A stretch of 19,831 nucleotides of DNA, taken from the NCBI GenBank assembly GCA_003501565.1, contig DNPC01000801.1, positions 1-19,831 on the forward strand, read 5' to 3'. Position 1 is the first letter of the stretch. Every line of letters begins with the position of its first letter. Below the pieces are notes generated by a model. That model saw only the letters and a program-made list of their open reading frames with translations. It had not been told where the DNA came from and did not search any database. The stretch comes from Planctomycetaceae bacterium (lineage in GTDB: Bacteria; Planctomycetota; Planctomycetia; Pirellulales; Pirellulaceae). Shown piece by piece: positions 13,076 through 19,831 of this stretch. The translations under genes and the position numbers were made by a program.

Positions 13076-13300
13076 TCGCGGCTAACGTTTCGATAGACCG
13101 GAAACTTAAGTGAGCCTCCATAACAACTTACAGCGGAACAGTTGACGATTCAACTTTCAATCTCCTCGTTGAGATCGCCAAAGCCTCAGTGTAATTCCCA
13201 GGTATCACGTTTGGCTACTCAGCTCATTGCACTTGTTGTAACTGCAATTCGGCGAGTGCGATGTACATAGCAATTGCCCCTCTGAGCAAGAGAATACTTG
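13076..13300. other. gene-free gap
   Basis: These 225 bp lie between the DUF2071 stop and the next minus-strand start. I see no supported gene, strong hairpin or terminator. The end nearest the 143-aa gene carries ACGTTAGCC on the minus strand. Confidence 0.4.
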
Positions 13301-14041
13301 TTATGCATCGGATTCTGCTGAACAGCAGAGAGCGGGCCGTCCGTGCCATTCATGGACAATATCCCGCATCAATAATGCCGAGTCAAATTCTACCGAACCA
13401 CTTGGAAATCGTGATTGATCCTCAAAGTAGCTGGACCGGATCTCGTCAACCTCCAACGATTCGACGTGCCAGTTTTCGCACTGCAATTCAAGGCCATCGT
13501 ACTTGCCATTGGTGTTCGTATCAGAATAACCAAGTGAGCCCAATTGGAAAAAGTTGGAAGCCGATTCGAGCGAGTCAAAGACTGATGATGCCGAAATAGT
13601 TGGAGCGACCGTACCAGCGACGTGAACCGACGCTTCGCCATCATCGCTTGCCATAGTGACCGAATAATGATCACTAGTTTCCGAGACGGTGAATTTTGCG
13701 TGGTGATGTACTCCTGGAAAGATTCTACCGCCTGCTAACGAATTGAGCATTGAGCTGGTATCTCGTCGAGGAATGTAGACACCATTCAACGTACGACCAC
13801 CTGACTCCCATTGAACGGCAATTCTGTGCGCTGCATTCTCCGATCCAACTCCCCAAGGGATCGGTAGCTGTTTCGGCCGAACCCGACTCAAACGAATAAT
13901 GCAGATGCCTCCAATGGCGAATCCATTGACCACTTGCGGACGGAATGGTGCCGGTAAGGCTGCCGCCATGCAATCAGGATCAACGCGGTAGTTTGCGAGA
14001 ATGCGTCGATCAATGACTCCGCTAATTGCCGGCAAACGCAT
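13301..14041 (-). CDS. DUF2071 / YqjF-like protein (acetoacetate decarboxylase-like fold)
   Basis: This 246-aa protein begins with the DUF2071 pattern: RRILANYRVDPDCMAAALPA, PFRPQVVNGFAIGGICIIRL and SRVRPKQLP. This is followed by ENAAHRIAVQW and a strand GVYIPRRDTSSMLNSLAGGRIFPGVHHHAKF. The family shares its fold with acetoacetate decarboxylase, and the biochemical role of most members is unknown. The C-terminal part (SLGYSDTNTNGKYDGLELQCENW) is less conserved. Known members are of similar length. It stands alone, with gaps of about 175 and 225 bp on each side and no clear ribosome binding site. Confidence 0.72.
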   Translation of the reverse strand: MRLPAISGVIDRRILANYRVDPDCMAAALPAPFRPQVVNGFAIGGICIIRLSRVRPKQLPIPWGVGSENAAHRIAVQWESGGRTLNGVYIPRRDTSSMLNSLAGGRIFPGVHHHAKFTVSETSDHYSVTMASDDGEASVHVAGTVAPTISASSVFDSLESASNFFQLGSLGYSDTNTNGKYDGLELQCENWHVESLEVDEIRSSYFEDQSRFPSGSVEFDSALLMRDIVHEWHGRPALCCSAESDA

Positions 14042-14216
14042 TGTGCTTTAGGTGTATAAGGTTGTGCTAATCGGAAAGGCGATCGAAAGTCTCCATGGCA
14101 GCATACCGCGCCGCTTTTGGCGGTTCAACTTCTGCCTCATTCGTCGAGTATCACAGAGGGCGTAATATTGCTGGCGAAACCTACTTGAGTTTTCTTCGGG
14201 CTACTCAGAGAAGAGT

Positions 14217-14540
14217 CTAGTCCTCACGTTGCTTCTGCACCCTATTGCCTTGTTCACGAACGACACTAGCCGGAATCAACAGGCCAAAGCACAGCGAGAA
14301 GAGTGCAATAGCAACACCGCCGCCCATGCCGATGCACATTGCCGTAGGCGCAGCCCATGCAGGCATTGACTCAACCCAACGCGTCCCCTGGTCGCTTACT
14401 CCTTCGTGGAACAACATCAACACACCTGGCGTACCGAATACCAAGGCAACACCGGCAAGGACCCCCAAAAAGCAGAAAGACTTCCCGTAGACGACAGTGG
14501 TTCGATTGACACCGCTTGGCTTCTCGTTCTTCTTAGTCAT
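14217..14540 (-). CDS. two-helix membrane protein coupled to the ECF sigma factor
   Basis: From the ATG at 14540 the product is 107 aa, MTKKNEKPSGVNRTTVVYGK and onward. It has two membrane helices (SFCFLGVLAGVALVFGTPGVLML and PTAMCIGMGGGVAIALFSLCFGLLI) with a loop containing GTRWVESMPAWAA and a basic C-terminal tail. The start lies inside the sigma-factor gene: the last codons of that gene read through ATGACTAA, an 8-nt overlap. Partners of ECF sigma factors in this position are often anti-sigma factors, but there is no zinc-binding or RskA-like domain here, so it may be a target gene or a non-standard regulator. Confidence 0.65.
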   Translation of the reverse strand: MTKKNEKPSGVNRTTVVYGKSFCFLGVLAGVALVFGTPGVLMLFHEGVSDQGTRWVESMPAWAAPTAMCIGMGGGVAIALFSLCFGLLIPASVVREQGNRVQKQRED

Positions 14541-15036
14541 TATTATGCTCCCTGGACTTGAGTTTCTTTCGCAGTTTGTCCACCGCATAACGTGCGCGGC
14601 TTGCTGCAGTATGTGACGAAATTGAAAGTGCGTCTCCGATCTGGCGAAAAGTCATGCCAAAGTAGTACTTCATTCTGATAATGGTCTGCTGAGACAACGG
14701 CAGCGATTCAATTGCTTCTTCCAATTCGATCGGATCATCAGCGGAAGCCTTATGCACTTCGATTGCGTCAAAACCGTCTGAGTTTGTAATTACTCTTCTG
14801 CGTGTTTTGCGTTTGATTGCATTCTGCCGTACAGCTCGTATCAAGTAGTGCTCTATCCTTTCAGGGGCAATCTTGGGGAGACGTTGCCAAGTAGCTGCTA
14901 CCGTTTCCTGGACGATATCTTCCGCCTCGTGGCGATCTCGAAGTATGCTCGATGCTAAGGCGATCAGATCGTCTCGTTTTTGCGCAAGCACGTCCTGAAA
15001 GAACGCGTCAATCTGAGAGTCGTTGCCGTCTGCCAT
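14533..15036 (-). CDS. ECF-type RNA polymerase sigma factor
   Basis: This 167-aa protein has sigma region 2 (LIALASSILRDRHEAEDIVQ, ETVAATWQRL, residues about 24-55) and region 4 (ESLPLSQQTIIRMKYYFGMT, FRQIGDALSISSHTAASRAR, about 109-150). The linker contains the basic stretch IKRKTRRRV. It would direct RNA polymerase to a small set of promoters under some envelope or stress signal. GAGG 8 nt before the ATG at 15036 supports the start. The downstream overlapping membrane gene makes a two-gene unit. No autoregulatory promoter could be identified by eye. Confidence 0.88.
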   Translation of the reverse strand: MADGNDSQIDAFFQDVLAQKRDDLIALASSILRDRHEAEDIVQETVAATWQRLPKIAPERIEHYLIRAVRQNAIKRKTRRRVITNSDGFDAIEVHKASADDPIELEEAIESLPLSQQTIIRMKYYFGMTFRQIGDALSISSHTAASRARYAVDKLRKKLKSREHNND

Positions 15037-15181
15037 TTCAAGTGCCTCAACAAGCTAGATCCAACAGAACGGCAGATTTGTCTACTTGCGGCGCACTTTT
15101 TTCGATGTCAGTCGCAATCCCTCAATGGTATAAGGCACTGACCAAATGTATCGAACAAGCGGGTAGCTCGGGCCTAGCCCC

Positions 15182-15988
15182 CTACAGACGCTTCCGGCTG
15201 AGGCTGAAGGGACTTTGGTTTTCTCGAGAAAGACGAATACAGCGGTCGTCCGAGCCAGATAGAAACTCGCCAAACAGAAAACCAAACACCATGAAACCTG
15301 GAGCAATGGAAAGCCACCATCCCAAACCGAGCTTCAACACAATCACGTAGACTGCCAAGATGCCGCCACTTGCGGTTGCTCCAAGCAATGCCCAAAGTCG
15401 CCCTCGCGACGATGAGATTAGTTGAACAACAGCTGCCAGGTGCAAGGGTAGGCTTTGCGATAGTATGTACTTCGCCCTTCCAACGATGTCGTCGCCGCTG
15501 AAGCCAAATCTATCCGCTGTAACCCACGACAACAGGAATAGGATGAAAGCAACGAGAGTTGTGGCAATGAAGATAGTCCGGATGCCGAATCCCGTAGGTT
15601 CCTTCGGCGTTTCATCGTAGCGGAGCCCAAGGAGTCTACATGGCAGCCATAAGCACATCGTCGTGCACCCGATTATCCCAGAAATCCCCAGAGATATAGC
15701 GATTGCTTGGCCAGGTGTCTGCAACGATTTCGCAGCTATCAGCCCTAGTAGAAAGGCTATGCCATAAATGAGTCCTCGCACAATCGTAGCGCTACTCGCT
15801 TGACTGCAGCACAGCAACCATGACGGGTATTGAAAAAGCGAAACATAGAGTCCGCCATAGGCAAACGGGAAAGGCAGTTTGAGTACAAGCAAGGTGAAGA
15901 AGCTCATCGCAAACAACAAACTGCAAGTGAATAGTGTTCGCCGGATCGCATCCAAACCAAACTTGGGTACTGTTGCTTCATTCTGCAC
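15182..15988 (-). CDS. multi-pass membrane protein of unknown function
   Basis: This protein of about 268 aa has six likely membrane helices: LFTCSLLFAMSFFTLLVL, IVRGLIYGIAFLLGLIAA, IAISLGISGIIGCTTMCL, IRTIFIATTLVAFILFLLSW, LWALLGATASGGILAVYV and WWLSIAPGFMVFGFLFGEFL. The fourth begins FGIRTIFIATTLVAF, the planctomycete 'F-x-I-R-x-L-x-x-x-T-x-x-A' signature. No transporter motif is recognised. There is no ATG near the start; GTG at 15988 (GGGGG 11 nt upstream) and TTG at 16006 are the candidates. It is divergent from the gene at 16074 with an 85-bp gap. Confidence 0.58.
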   Translation of the reverse strand: MQNEATVPKFGLDAIRRTLFTCSLLFAMSFFTLLVLKLPFPFAYGGLYVSLFQYPSWLLCCSQASSATIVRGLIYGIAFLLGLIAAKSLQTPGQAIAISLGISGIIGCTTMCLWLPCRLLGLRYDETPKEPTGFGIRTIFIATTLVAFILFLLSWVTADRFGFSGDDIVGRAKYILSQSLPLHLAAVVQLISSSRGRLWALLGATASGGILAVYVIVLKLGLGWWLSIAPGFMVFGFLFGEFLSGSDDRCIRLSRENQSPFSLSRKRL

Positions 15989-16073
15989 TGTGATTGAGGC
16001 CCCCAAGCGATCGTTGATACGGTAGTGGACTCACGTACTAAAAGCTCGATTCTAGAATCGGCGGACTAAACGG

Positions 16074-16475
16074 ATGAATACTAACGAACGATCGATCCTC
16101 TTTTCACTGAAAATCCTCAAGCTGTCAGCGGTTGTTTGTTGGTTGGGGATAATTTGGGGCATCCGTGGCCTCTCATCTGATCCAACATTAGTGTGGATTC
16201 TCGGTTTCGCCCCAGACTACTTTGCCGCCATCGCCCTGTTTCTTGATGCGTCTGACCGTACTGCGCGAGCAAGTGGCATGACGACGATTCGAACCCCAAA
16301 ATACTGGCTCACAGCTGCCGTAGGCGTCTGCATCCTGCTCTTCGTCGGAGAACTACTGCAGGAGTATGTCTTCTGGGGAAATTTCGATTGGTGGGACGTG
16401 GCTGCACATGCAGCCGGAGCGGCATCAAGCATCGCTATCCTTTACATCCTGTTCCAACGTGGGAAAGTCGAGTAG
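16074..16475 (+). CDS. VanZ-like small membrane protein
   Basis: This 133-aa protein has four hydrophobic helices and a C-terminal segment GELLQEYVFWGNFDWWDVAA followed by HAAGAASSIAILYIL. The E-x-x-Q ... D-x-x-D-x-x-x-x-x-x-G pattern is that of VanZ-like proteins, a loose membrane family linked in one case to teicoplanin resistance but mostly of unknown role. The ATG at 16074 has a short GGA close by. It is the only plus-strand gene in the 11-19.8 kb stretch and converges on the membrane paralogues at 16520. Confidence 0.5.
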   Translation: MNTNERSILFSLKILKLSAVVCWLGIIWGIRGLSSDPTLVWILGFAPDYFAAIALFLDASDRTARASGMTTIRTPKYWLTAAVGVCILLFVGELLQEYVFWGNFDWWDVAAHAAGAASSIAILYILFQRGKVE

Positions 16476-16519
16476 CGACTCGGCCCGAGCAATGCACATG
16501 CCTAATAGCTAAACAAACA

Positions 16520-16930
16520 TCATTGGTAACTGCTAGAGACATCATGTCGTACATCGCGTTTTAGACGAATAGCAACTCGTTGCCCAACGAGCATCACTGG
16601 CAAAATAGAAAGCGTTCTAATCGACAATAGGAGCGTTGTTCTCTGGCGATCCTCGAGTCCAATGATTGGGATCAAATGGTCGGCGATGCTATCGACACCG
16701 GAGATTCTGATCGTGCTGATGTACGCCCATCCAAATACTGCGGCCCCCAACGCAGCGGTCTTGCGGGGGCCCTGTAAGAGTAGCGCACCTAAAGTTTGTG
16801 CTGCCAGAAGCATGACCACCAGTAGATTGCCCAAGAAGTGTATCCAAGGCTGATCCGCGGCAACCGCCACAATGGTAAGTGCGCCAATGGCAATGGAGAT
16901 CAAAATCTGCTTGAGGCCAAAACTAAACAT
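16520..16930 (-). CDS. three- to four-helix membrane protein, paralogue B
   Basis: From the ATG at 16930 the product is 136 aa. It carries QGPRKTAALGAAVFGWAYIS, then TIRISG and a C-terminal helix LSILPVMLVGQRVAIRL. It is clearly related to the upstream gene at 16923 (shared RKTA..GAAVFGW.YI.T.R.SG and the ILP/ALP helix), so the pair arose by tandem duplication. The longer start at 16981 is rejected because the ATG at 16930 lies in an 8-nt overlap (ATGTTTAG) with the upstream stop. The FGW-x-Y motif is common in planctomycete membrane proteins of unknown role. Confidence 0.62.
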   Translation of the reverse strand: MFSFGLKQILISIAIGALTIVAVAADQPWIHFLGNLLVVMLLAAQTLGALLLQGPRKTAALGAAVFGWAYISTIRISGVDSIADHLIPIIGLEDRQRTTLLLSIRTLSILPVMLVGQRVAIRLKRDVRHDVSSSYQ

Positions 16931-17348
16931 CGGCTCGACTATCGCTTCGATATCCAAGGCGACTCGCAAGTAGTCGACCAATCATCATTAACGGCAGGGC
17001 AAGCAAACTTCTCGCAGAAAGTACAAAGTACTCGCGATGAACCTCATCCAGTCCAAGTGTTGGCAAGACTTCGTCAAACATCGCAGCAGCTCCTGAAAAC
17101 CGAAGAGTGCCGATGTATGACCATCCGAAAACGGCAGCGCCCATTGCAGTTTTCCTCGGTTCGCCTGTCAGAACTAACGCTTCTACTGTGGTTGAAGCGA
17201 GGTACGCAATAATCAGAAGAGCAAGCACAAAATGAAGAGACTTGTGACTACTCACCACCGATGCGCTTGCTAGAGCCATCAGAGACGTGAAGACCAACAG
17301 TTCTCGTATGGTGATCGCCGAAAAAGCCTTTTTCTCTTGGCGACTCAT
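16923..17348 (-). CDS. three- to four-helix membrane protein, paralogue A
   Basis: This 141-aa protein opens MSRQEKKAFSAITIRELLVF TSLMALASASVV-like, i.e. the planctomycete 'F-x-x-I-R-E-L-L-x-x-T' segment, and then has FVLALLIIAYLAST, GEPRKTAMGAAVFGWSYIGT and LLALPLMMIGRLLASRL. It is the upstream member of the tandem pair. Two such proteins translated together could form a heteromer, although independent divergence after duplication is equally possible. Confidence 0.62.
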   Translation of the reverse strand: MSRQEKKAFSAITIRELLVFTSLMALASASVVSSHKSLHFVLALLIIAYLASTTVEALVLTGEPRKTAMGAAVFGWSYIGTLRFSGAAAMFDEVLPTLGLDEVHREYFVLSARSLLALPLMMIGRLLASRLGYRSDSRADV

Positions 17349-17530
17349 GCCTTGATTCGTCCGGATTACACGAAGTGGTTAAACAGAGCACCAGTTCTTG
17401 ACTCTAACATACCAGAGTGCCTTGGAGCATAACGCGCAGAATCGCGTGGTGGCGACGGCATGAGCGAGAAGATCTCGATCTCAAAATAGCTCGAACCGAA
17501 CAATCCGGTACACGCATTCATTAATTCTCT

Positions 17531-17941
17531 TTATAGCGGTTTAGGGTTGGCAAACCACTTGATCACAACATCGTCGATGAAGTGACAAAACTCCTCAGCG
17601 CAGCGTGTGATGTCTTCTTCCTTCGTGGACCAGCTAAAACAGTAGCGAATTCCGTTTGGTGATTCGGGGCGAGTGTAAGTATCGCTCCAAGGCCCATTGA
17701 TTGTAGTTTCGGCCGCATCCTCGAGTGTAACGTGCGTCATAACGCGGACATCACGACCGCCTGCGTGTTTTTGCAACCCAATGTGATCGGTTTGGCCTTG
17801 TGATGGACGTACAAAATGACCAGCCGAAGCCTTTGTAAATCCAATCGTCGTCAAGTGTTGCGAAACATGCCGAAGCATCTTATCGCGGGCCTGCCGCATG
17901 GCTTTATCGCGGGCTTTCATTTTGGCTAGGCGATCATTCAT
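17531..17941 (-). CDS. DUF4304-like protein
   Basis: This 136-aa protein begins with a charged helix (MNDRLAKMKARDKAMRQARD) and then LTTIGFTKASAGHFVRPSQG, HIGLQKHAGGRDVRVMTHV and RYCFSWSTKEEDITRCAEEF. The order 'helix, GF.k....F.R, i.LQk......vm.gv' and a closing amphipathic helix resembles DUF4304, a family often found beside polymorphic-toxin loci and in mobile gene cassettes. The role is unknown. The 182-bp gap downstream has no gene; it contains CGTTATGC on the minus strand. Confidence 0.5.
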   Translation of the reverse strand: MNDRLAKMKARDKAMRQARDKMLRHVSQHLTTIGFTKASAGHFVRPSQGQTDHIGLQKHAGGRDVRVMTHVTLEDAAETTINGPWSDTYTRPESPNGIRYCFSWSTKEEDITRCAEEFCHFIDDVVIKWFANPKPL

Positions 17942-17947
17942 TTGGTG

Positions 17948-17975
17948 GCTTAACGACTCCAGTCAAGTCGTTCTG
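17948..17975. repeat. hairpin upstream of the DUF4304-like gene
   Basis: The arms aacgact (17951-17957) and agtcgtt (17965-17971) form a 7-bp stem with a 7-nt loop in the 56-bp gap between two minus-strand genes. On the minus strand the stem runs into GTTAAGC, a match to the integron core consensus GTTRRRY. The opposite end of a full attC site is not convincing. Confidence 0.4.
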
Positions 17976-17997
17976 TAGAAGTTTGACTTTTCACGCC

Positions 17998-18510
17998 TTA
18001 CGTTTGCATTGGAGGATGTTTACCAAAATTGCCATCTCGCCATCCGTGAAATCCCATGCACATGCCATCGCCGTCAGCAAGGTTGACTTCGGCCACTGCC
18101 TCATCAGCGTCGAGATCAATAAGTTGCACGGTCACCGCCAAGCTTACACGATGCTTGTCGTTTTGGAGTGCCCCAGACACGCCGTCAATCACCATCATCA
18201 TTCCATACATCGCATCGTCGATGGCTTTCAGTGCTGCCGCTCGCGCTTCACTTCCCAAGTCACCATCGAGTTGCTCAATTGCATAATTGCGGACATCATC
18301 GAACAGAATGAGTCCGGCCGCGTGTTGAATCCATAGCTCGAATTCACGTTCTTCACTCGGAGGTCTTGTCAACGTTCTTTTTTGCGTCGCCATACTTAGA
18401 ATCCGCTTCAGGCCTGCCATCTTCTTCCATGTACGGTTGGCGCCCACATACTCCGCTCCGATGATGCTCATGCATCTCCACGTTATCCCACGAACACTTC
18501 CCTCAGACAT
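17998..18510 (-). CDS. unknown protein of a cassette-type family
   Basis: The product is up to 170 aa. The likely domain starts near residue 47 (EEREFELWIQHAAGLILFDD) and runs through AALKAIDDAMYGMMMVIDGV, HRVSLAVTVQLIDLDADEAV and DGDGMCMGFHGWRDGNFGK. From memory this is a family of uncharacterised proteins with a conserved 'DGDGMCMG(Y/F)HGW' end. The ATG at 18510 lies in an 8-nt overlap (ATGTCTGA) with the upstream gene and has AGGGG just before it, which favours the long form; ATG 18393 would give a 131-aa protein that starts nearer the domain. Confidence 0.58.
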   Translation of the reverse strand: MSEGSVRGITWRCMSIIGAEYVGANRTWKKMAGLKRILSMATQKRTLTRPPSEEREFELWIQHAAGLILFDDVRNYAIEQLDGDLGSEARAAALKAIDDAMYGMMMVIDGVSGALQNDKHRVSLAVTVQLIDLDADEAVAEVNLADGDGMCMGFHGWRDGNFGKHPPMQT

Positions 18511-18922
18511 TACCCCTGATTATATCGAGTCTGTTTGGCGGTGCGTCAGGCGCTAGGAAATTGGGAATCGTGTCTTCAGTCCGCCGGGGGCGTGACAAGA
18601 ATTCCACGGGCCATTCCGTTATTCGTTCATTGGTAACGTGTACGAATACGCCCGGTTCGGGCTCACTGATGTGTTGTTTTTGAAGCACGAGTGCTAGCGG
18701 TGCCTCGGCACCAGCGTTTGATTCTGAGAAGTCGAGAGCCTCCTCGCAAGTCACAAACGCGTAGAAGTAGTCGTTGCCTTCACATTCGTCCGGCGCTCCT
18801 CGCTCCGGATGCATCCAAACACGGTACTCGAGAACCTCATCCCAGGTGAAACCGCCTCCTGCATGCGCATAGGCATCGTAGGTGCCAACAAGTTTGCTAT
18901 CTAGTACGGCAGGATATTTCAT
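18503..18922 (-). CDS. unknown protein, family often labelled GCN5-like in integron cassettes
   Basis: From the ATG at 18922 the product is 139 aa and begins MKYPAVLDSKLVGTYDAYAH. Conserved-looking segments are RVWMHPERGAPDECEGNDYF, YAFVTCEEALDFSESNAGAE, a strand LALVLQKQHI, and ITEWPVEFLSRPRR near the C-terminus. I recall the family as frequent in integron cassettes and often annotated as an acetyltransferase, but no acetyl-CoA-binding motif (Q/R-x-x-G-x-G/A) is visible, so I do not assign that function. The longer frame to 19000 is rejected because family similarity begins near MKYPAV. It overlaps the next gene by 8 nt. Confidence 0.62.
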   Translation of the reverse strand: MKYPAVLDSKLVGTYDAYAHAGGGFTWDEVLEYRVWMHPERGAPDECEGNDYFYAFVTCEEALDFSESNAGAEAPLALVLQKQHISEPEPGVFVHVTNERITEWPVEFLSRPRRTEDTIPNFLAPDAPPNRLDIIRGNV

Positions 18923-19000
18923 GAAGGCTACAGAGGACAAAGACCCGGTTTGCGCGGAACGATCGGCGACGGGTGCAGCACCTTGTACTACAACTCTCAA

Positions 19001-19450
19001 CTATCGGGAACGTTCGATCCCATGCCTCTCGAGGTGTTCAAGGCAAATCTGTTCAAGTTCATCTCCAGTAACTCCGGTTTCCAATCCATGGTAGGACACG
19101 CTTTCGACCCCGGCATCGTAGACGAGCTTCGCAGTCAATTGTTCGGGAAAACCCGTCTCACTTCGAAACCGATTGCAGGCGAATAGTACGTGAGTCGCCG
19201 TGAAATGACCTGATTCATACTCCCGAATGTAGGCAGCCTCTTTGAGTCGAACAAAACTTAGGCTTGCGTCCAGTCCCAAGTCGTCACAAATCGCGAGCAG
19301 CAATGGTTCAATTTTCTCACGAGACAAATCAGGATTCGTTACTGCGACCACTATAGAGTCTGCATCGTACCCAAGTCGCAACAACTGCTCAGCCCATTCT
19401 GACAATCTTGGGGCGCTCAGAGATTTCATTGCCGCATGATCGAAAATCAT
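19001..19450 (-). CDS. unknown protein, helical
   Basis: The product is about 149 aa (start uncertain between ATGs at 19483, 19450 and 19429, none with a clear ribosome binding site). It begins with an amphipathic region SAPRLSEWAEQLLRLGYDAD and a stretch LSREKIEPLLLAICDDLGLD, followed by LKEAAYIREYESGHFTATHV and GVTGDELEQICLEHLERHG. No domain, signal peptide or membrane helix is recognised. Its small size and isolated setting are like the neighbouring genes. Confidence 0.5.
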   Translation of the reverse strand: MIFDHAAMKSLSAPRLSEWAEQLLRLGYDADSIVVAVTNPDLSREKIEPLLLAICDDLGLDASLSFVRLKEAAYIREYESGHFTATHVLFACNRFRSETGFPEQLTAKLVYDAGVESVSYHGLETGVTGDELEQICLEHLERHGIERSR

Positions 19451-19504
19451 GCTTGATCGCGGGCTGAGGGTAACTGGAATCATAGGATTGCAGTCCAATC
19501 ACCT

Positions 19505-19831
19505 TTAACGGTCGTCCTCAAGCGAAAGAGCCGTGTGTGAGTGAATTATGCAGTCTGGGTTCGACTGCTTAAAATCTAGTATTGCCGCACGTGTGACGCT
19601 CGTTCGGTAGAAACCTACGTCTTGAAGTGATTGGAATGACGACTGTTTCATTATCACACGAAGATCGCGATCCGTGTGTTCAGCACCGTTTAGCTTCAGT
19701 CCTACGAAATGGCATTTTGCCCGGTCGATCTCGCTCCACTCTTCGCTGCTCACAGGATGATTGAGTTCAATCCGAGACTCCCATGGTCTCATTGCTTTGG
19801 GCACGTAGGCCCACCACCCAGTATCGACTCT
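19505..19831 (-). CDS. LRR-like protein, C-terminal part (continues past the window)
   Basis: The frame is open for 108 residues from the right edge of the window to the stop at 19505, so a GTG at 19804 is probably not the real start. It ends with segments DLRVIMKQSSFQSLQDVGFY, RTSVTRAAILDFKQSNPDCI and I, which fit the planctomycete LRR-like unit 'L..L.ΦxxTxVT...I..Φ....P.C.I'. The upstream part GWWAYVPKAMRPWESRIELN is not repetitive. It is a probable binding or scaffold protein of unknown partner. Confidence 0.6.
   Translation of the reverse strand, partial: RVDTGWWAYVPKAMRPWESRIELNHPVSSEEWSEIDRAKCHFVGLKLNGAEHTDRDLRVIMKQSSFQSLQDVGFYRTSVTRAAILDFKQSNPDCIIHSHTALSLEDDR

Noticed and set aside
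16931..16981. Longer start (16981) for membrane paralogue B
   Set aside because: It would overlap the upstream gene by 59 nt; the ATG at 16930 forms a neat coupled overlap.

Overview
The window most resembles a planctomycete chromosome, probably of the Rhodopirellula/Pirellulaceae type. The evidence is two DUF1580-like genes (a family known mainly from planctomycetes), short proteins opening with an 'F-x-I-R-x-L-L' plus membrane-helix segment, leucine-rich-repeat (LRR)-like tails ending 'T-x-V-T..L....P-x-C', low coding density, and many lineage-specific small genes. No rRNA, tRNA or CRISPR array was seen.

Bases 1 to about 4.6 kb look like one end of a phage- or plasmid-like integrated element. 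On the minus strand it runs from a short XRE repressor through two unknown genes, a DUF1580 gene, a 73-aa protein and a phage-type replication initiator, into a DnaB-like helicase that leaves the window. The last three genes are linked by ATGA overlaps. This stretch is unusually rich in inverted and direct repeats, which are candidate operators, replication-origin parts or recombination sites. On the plus strand, divergent from the repressor, lies a second DUF1580 gene broken by what looks like a single-base insertion and bracketed by a perfect 19-bp direct repeat.

Bases 4.6-11.4 kb are a mixed region. It holds a 31-aa and a 68-aa small membrane protein, an exported choloylglycine-hydrolase-like protein without the expected catalytic cysteine, a nuclease-fold-like protein, a membrane/LRR-like protein, a DUF4177-like protein, a second LRR-like protein, and a beta-helix protein resembling polymer-forming (bactofilin-like) proteins. 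An ~85-bp dispersed repeat occurs twice (near 5.2 and 7.4 kb) and carries a hairpin that pairs fully only as minus-strand RNA.

Bases 11.4-19.8 kb are a long run of small genes, all minus strand except one. They include a calcineurin-type phosphoesterase with an altered active-site motif, a DUF2071 protein, an ECF sigma factor overlapping a small membrane protein, two tandem membrane paralogues, a DUF4304-like protein and several unknown proteins of a kind often found in mobile gene cassettes. Three gene pairs share the same 8-nt start/stop overlap. The layout recalls an integron cassette array, but I could not find convincing attC sites, so this stays a hypothesis.
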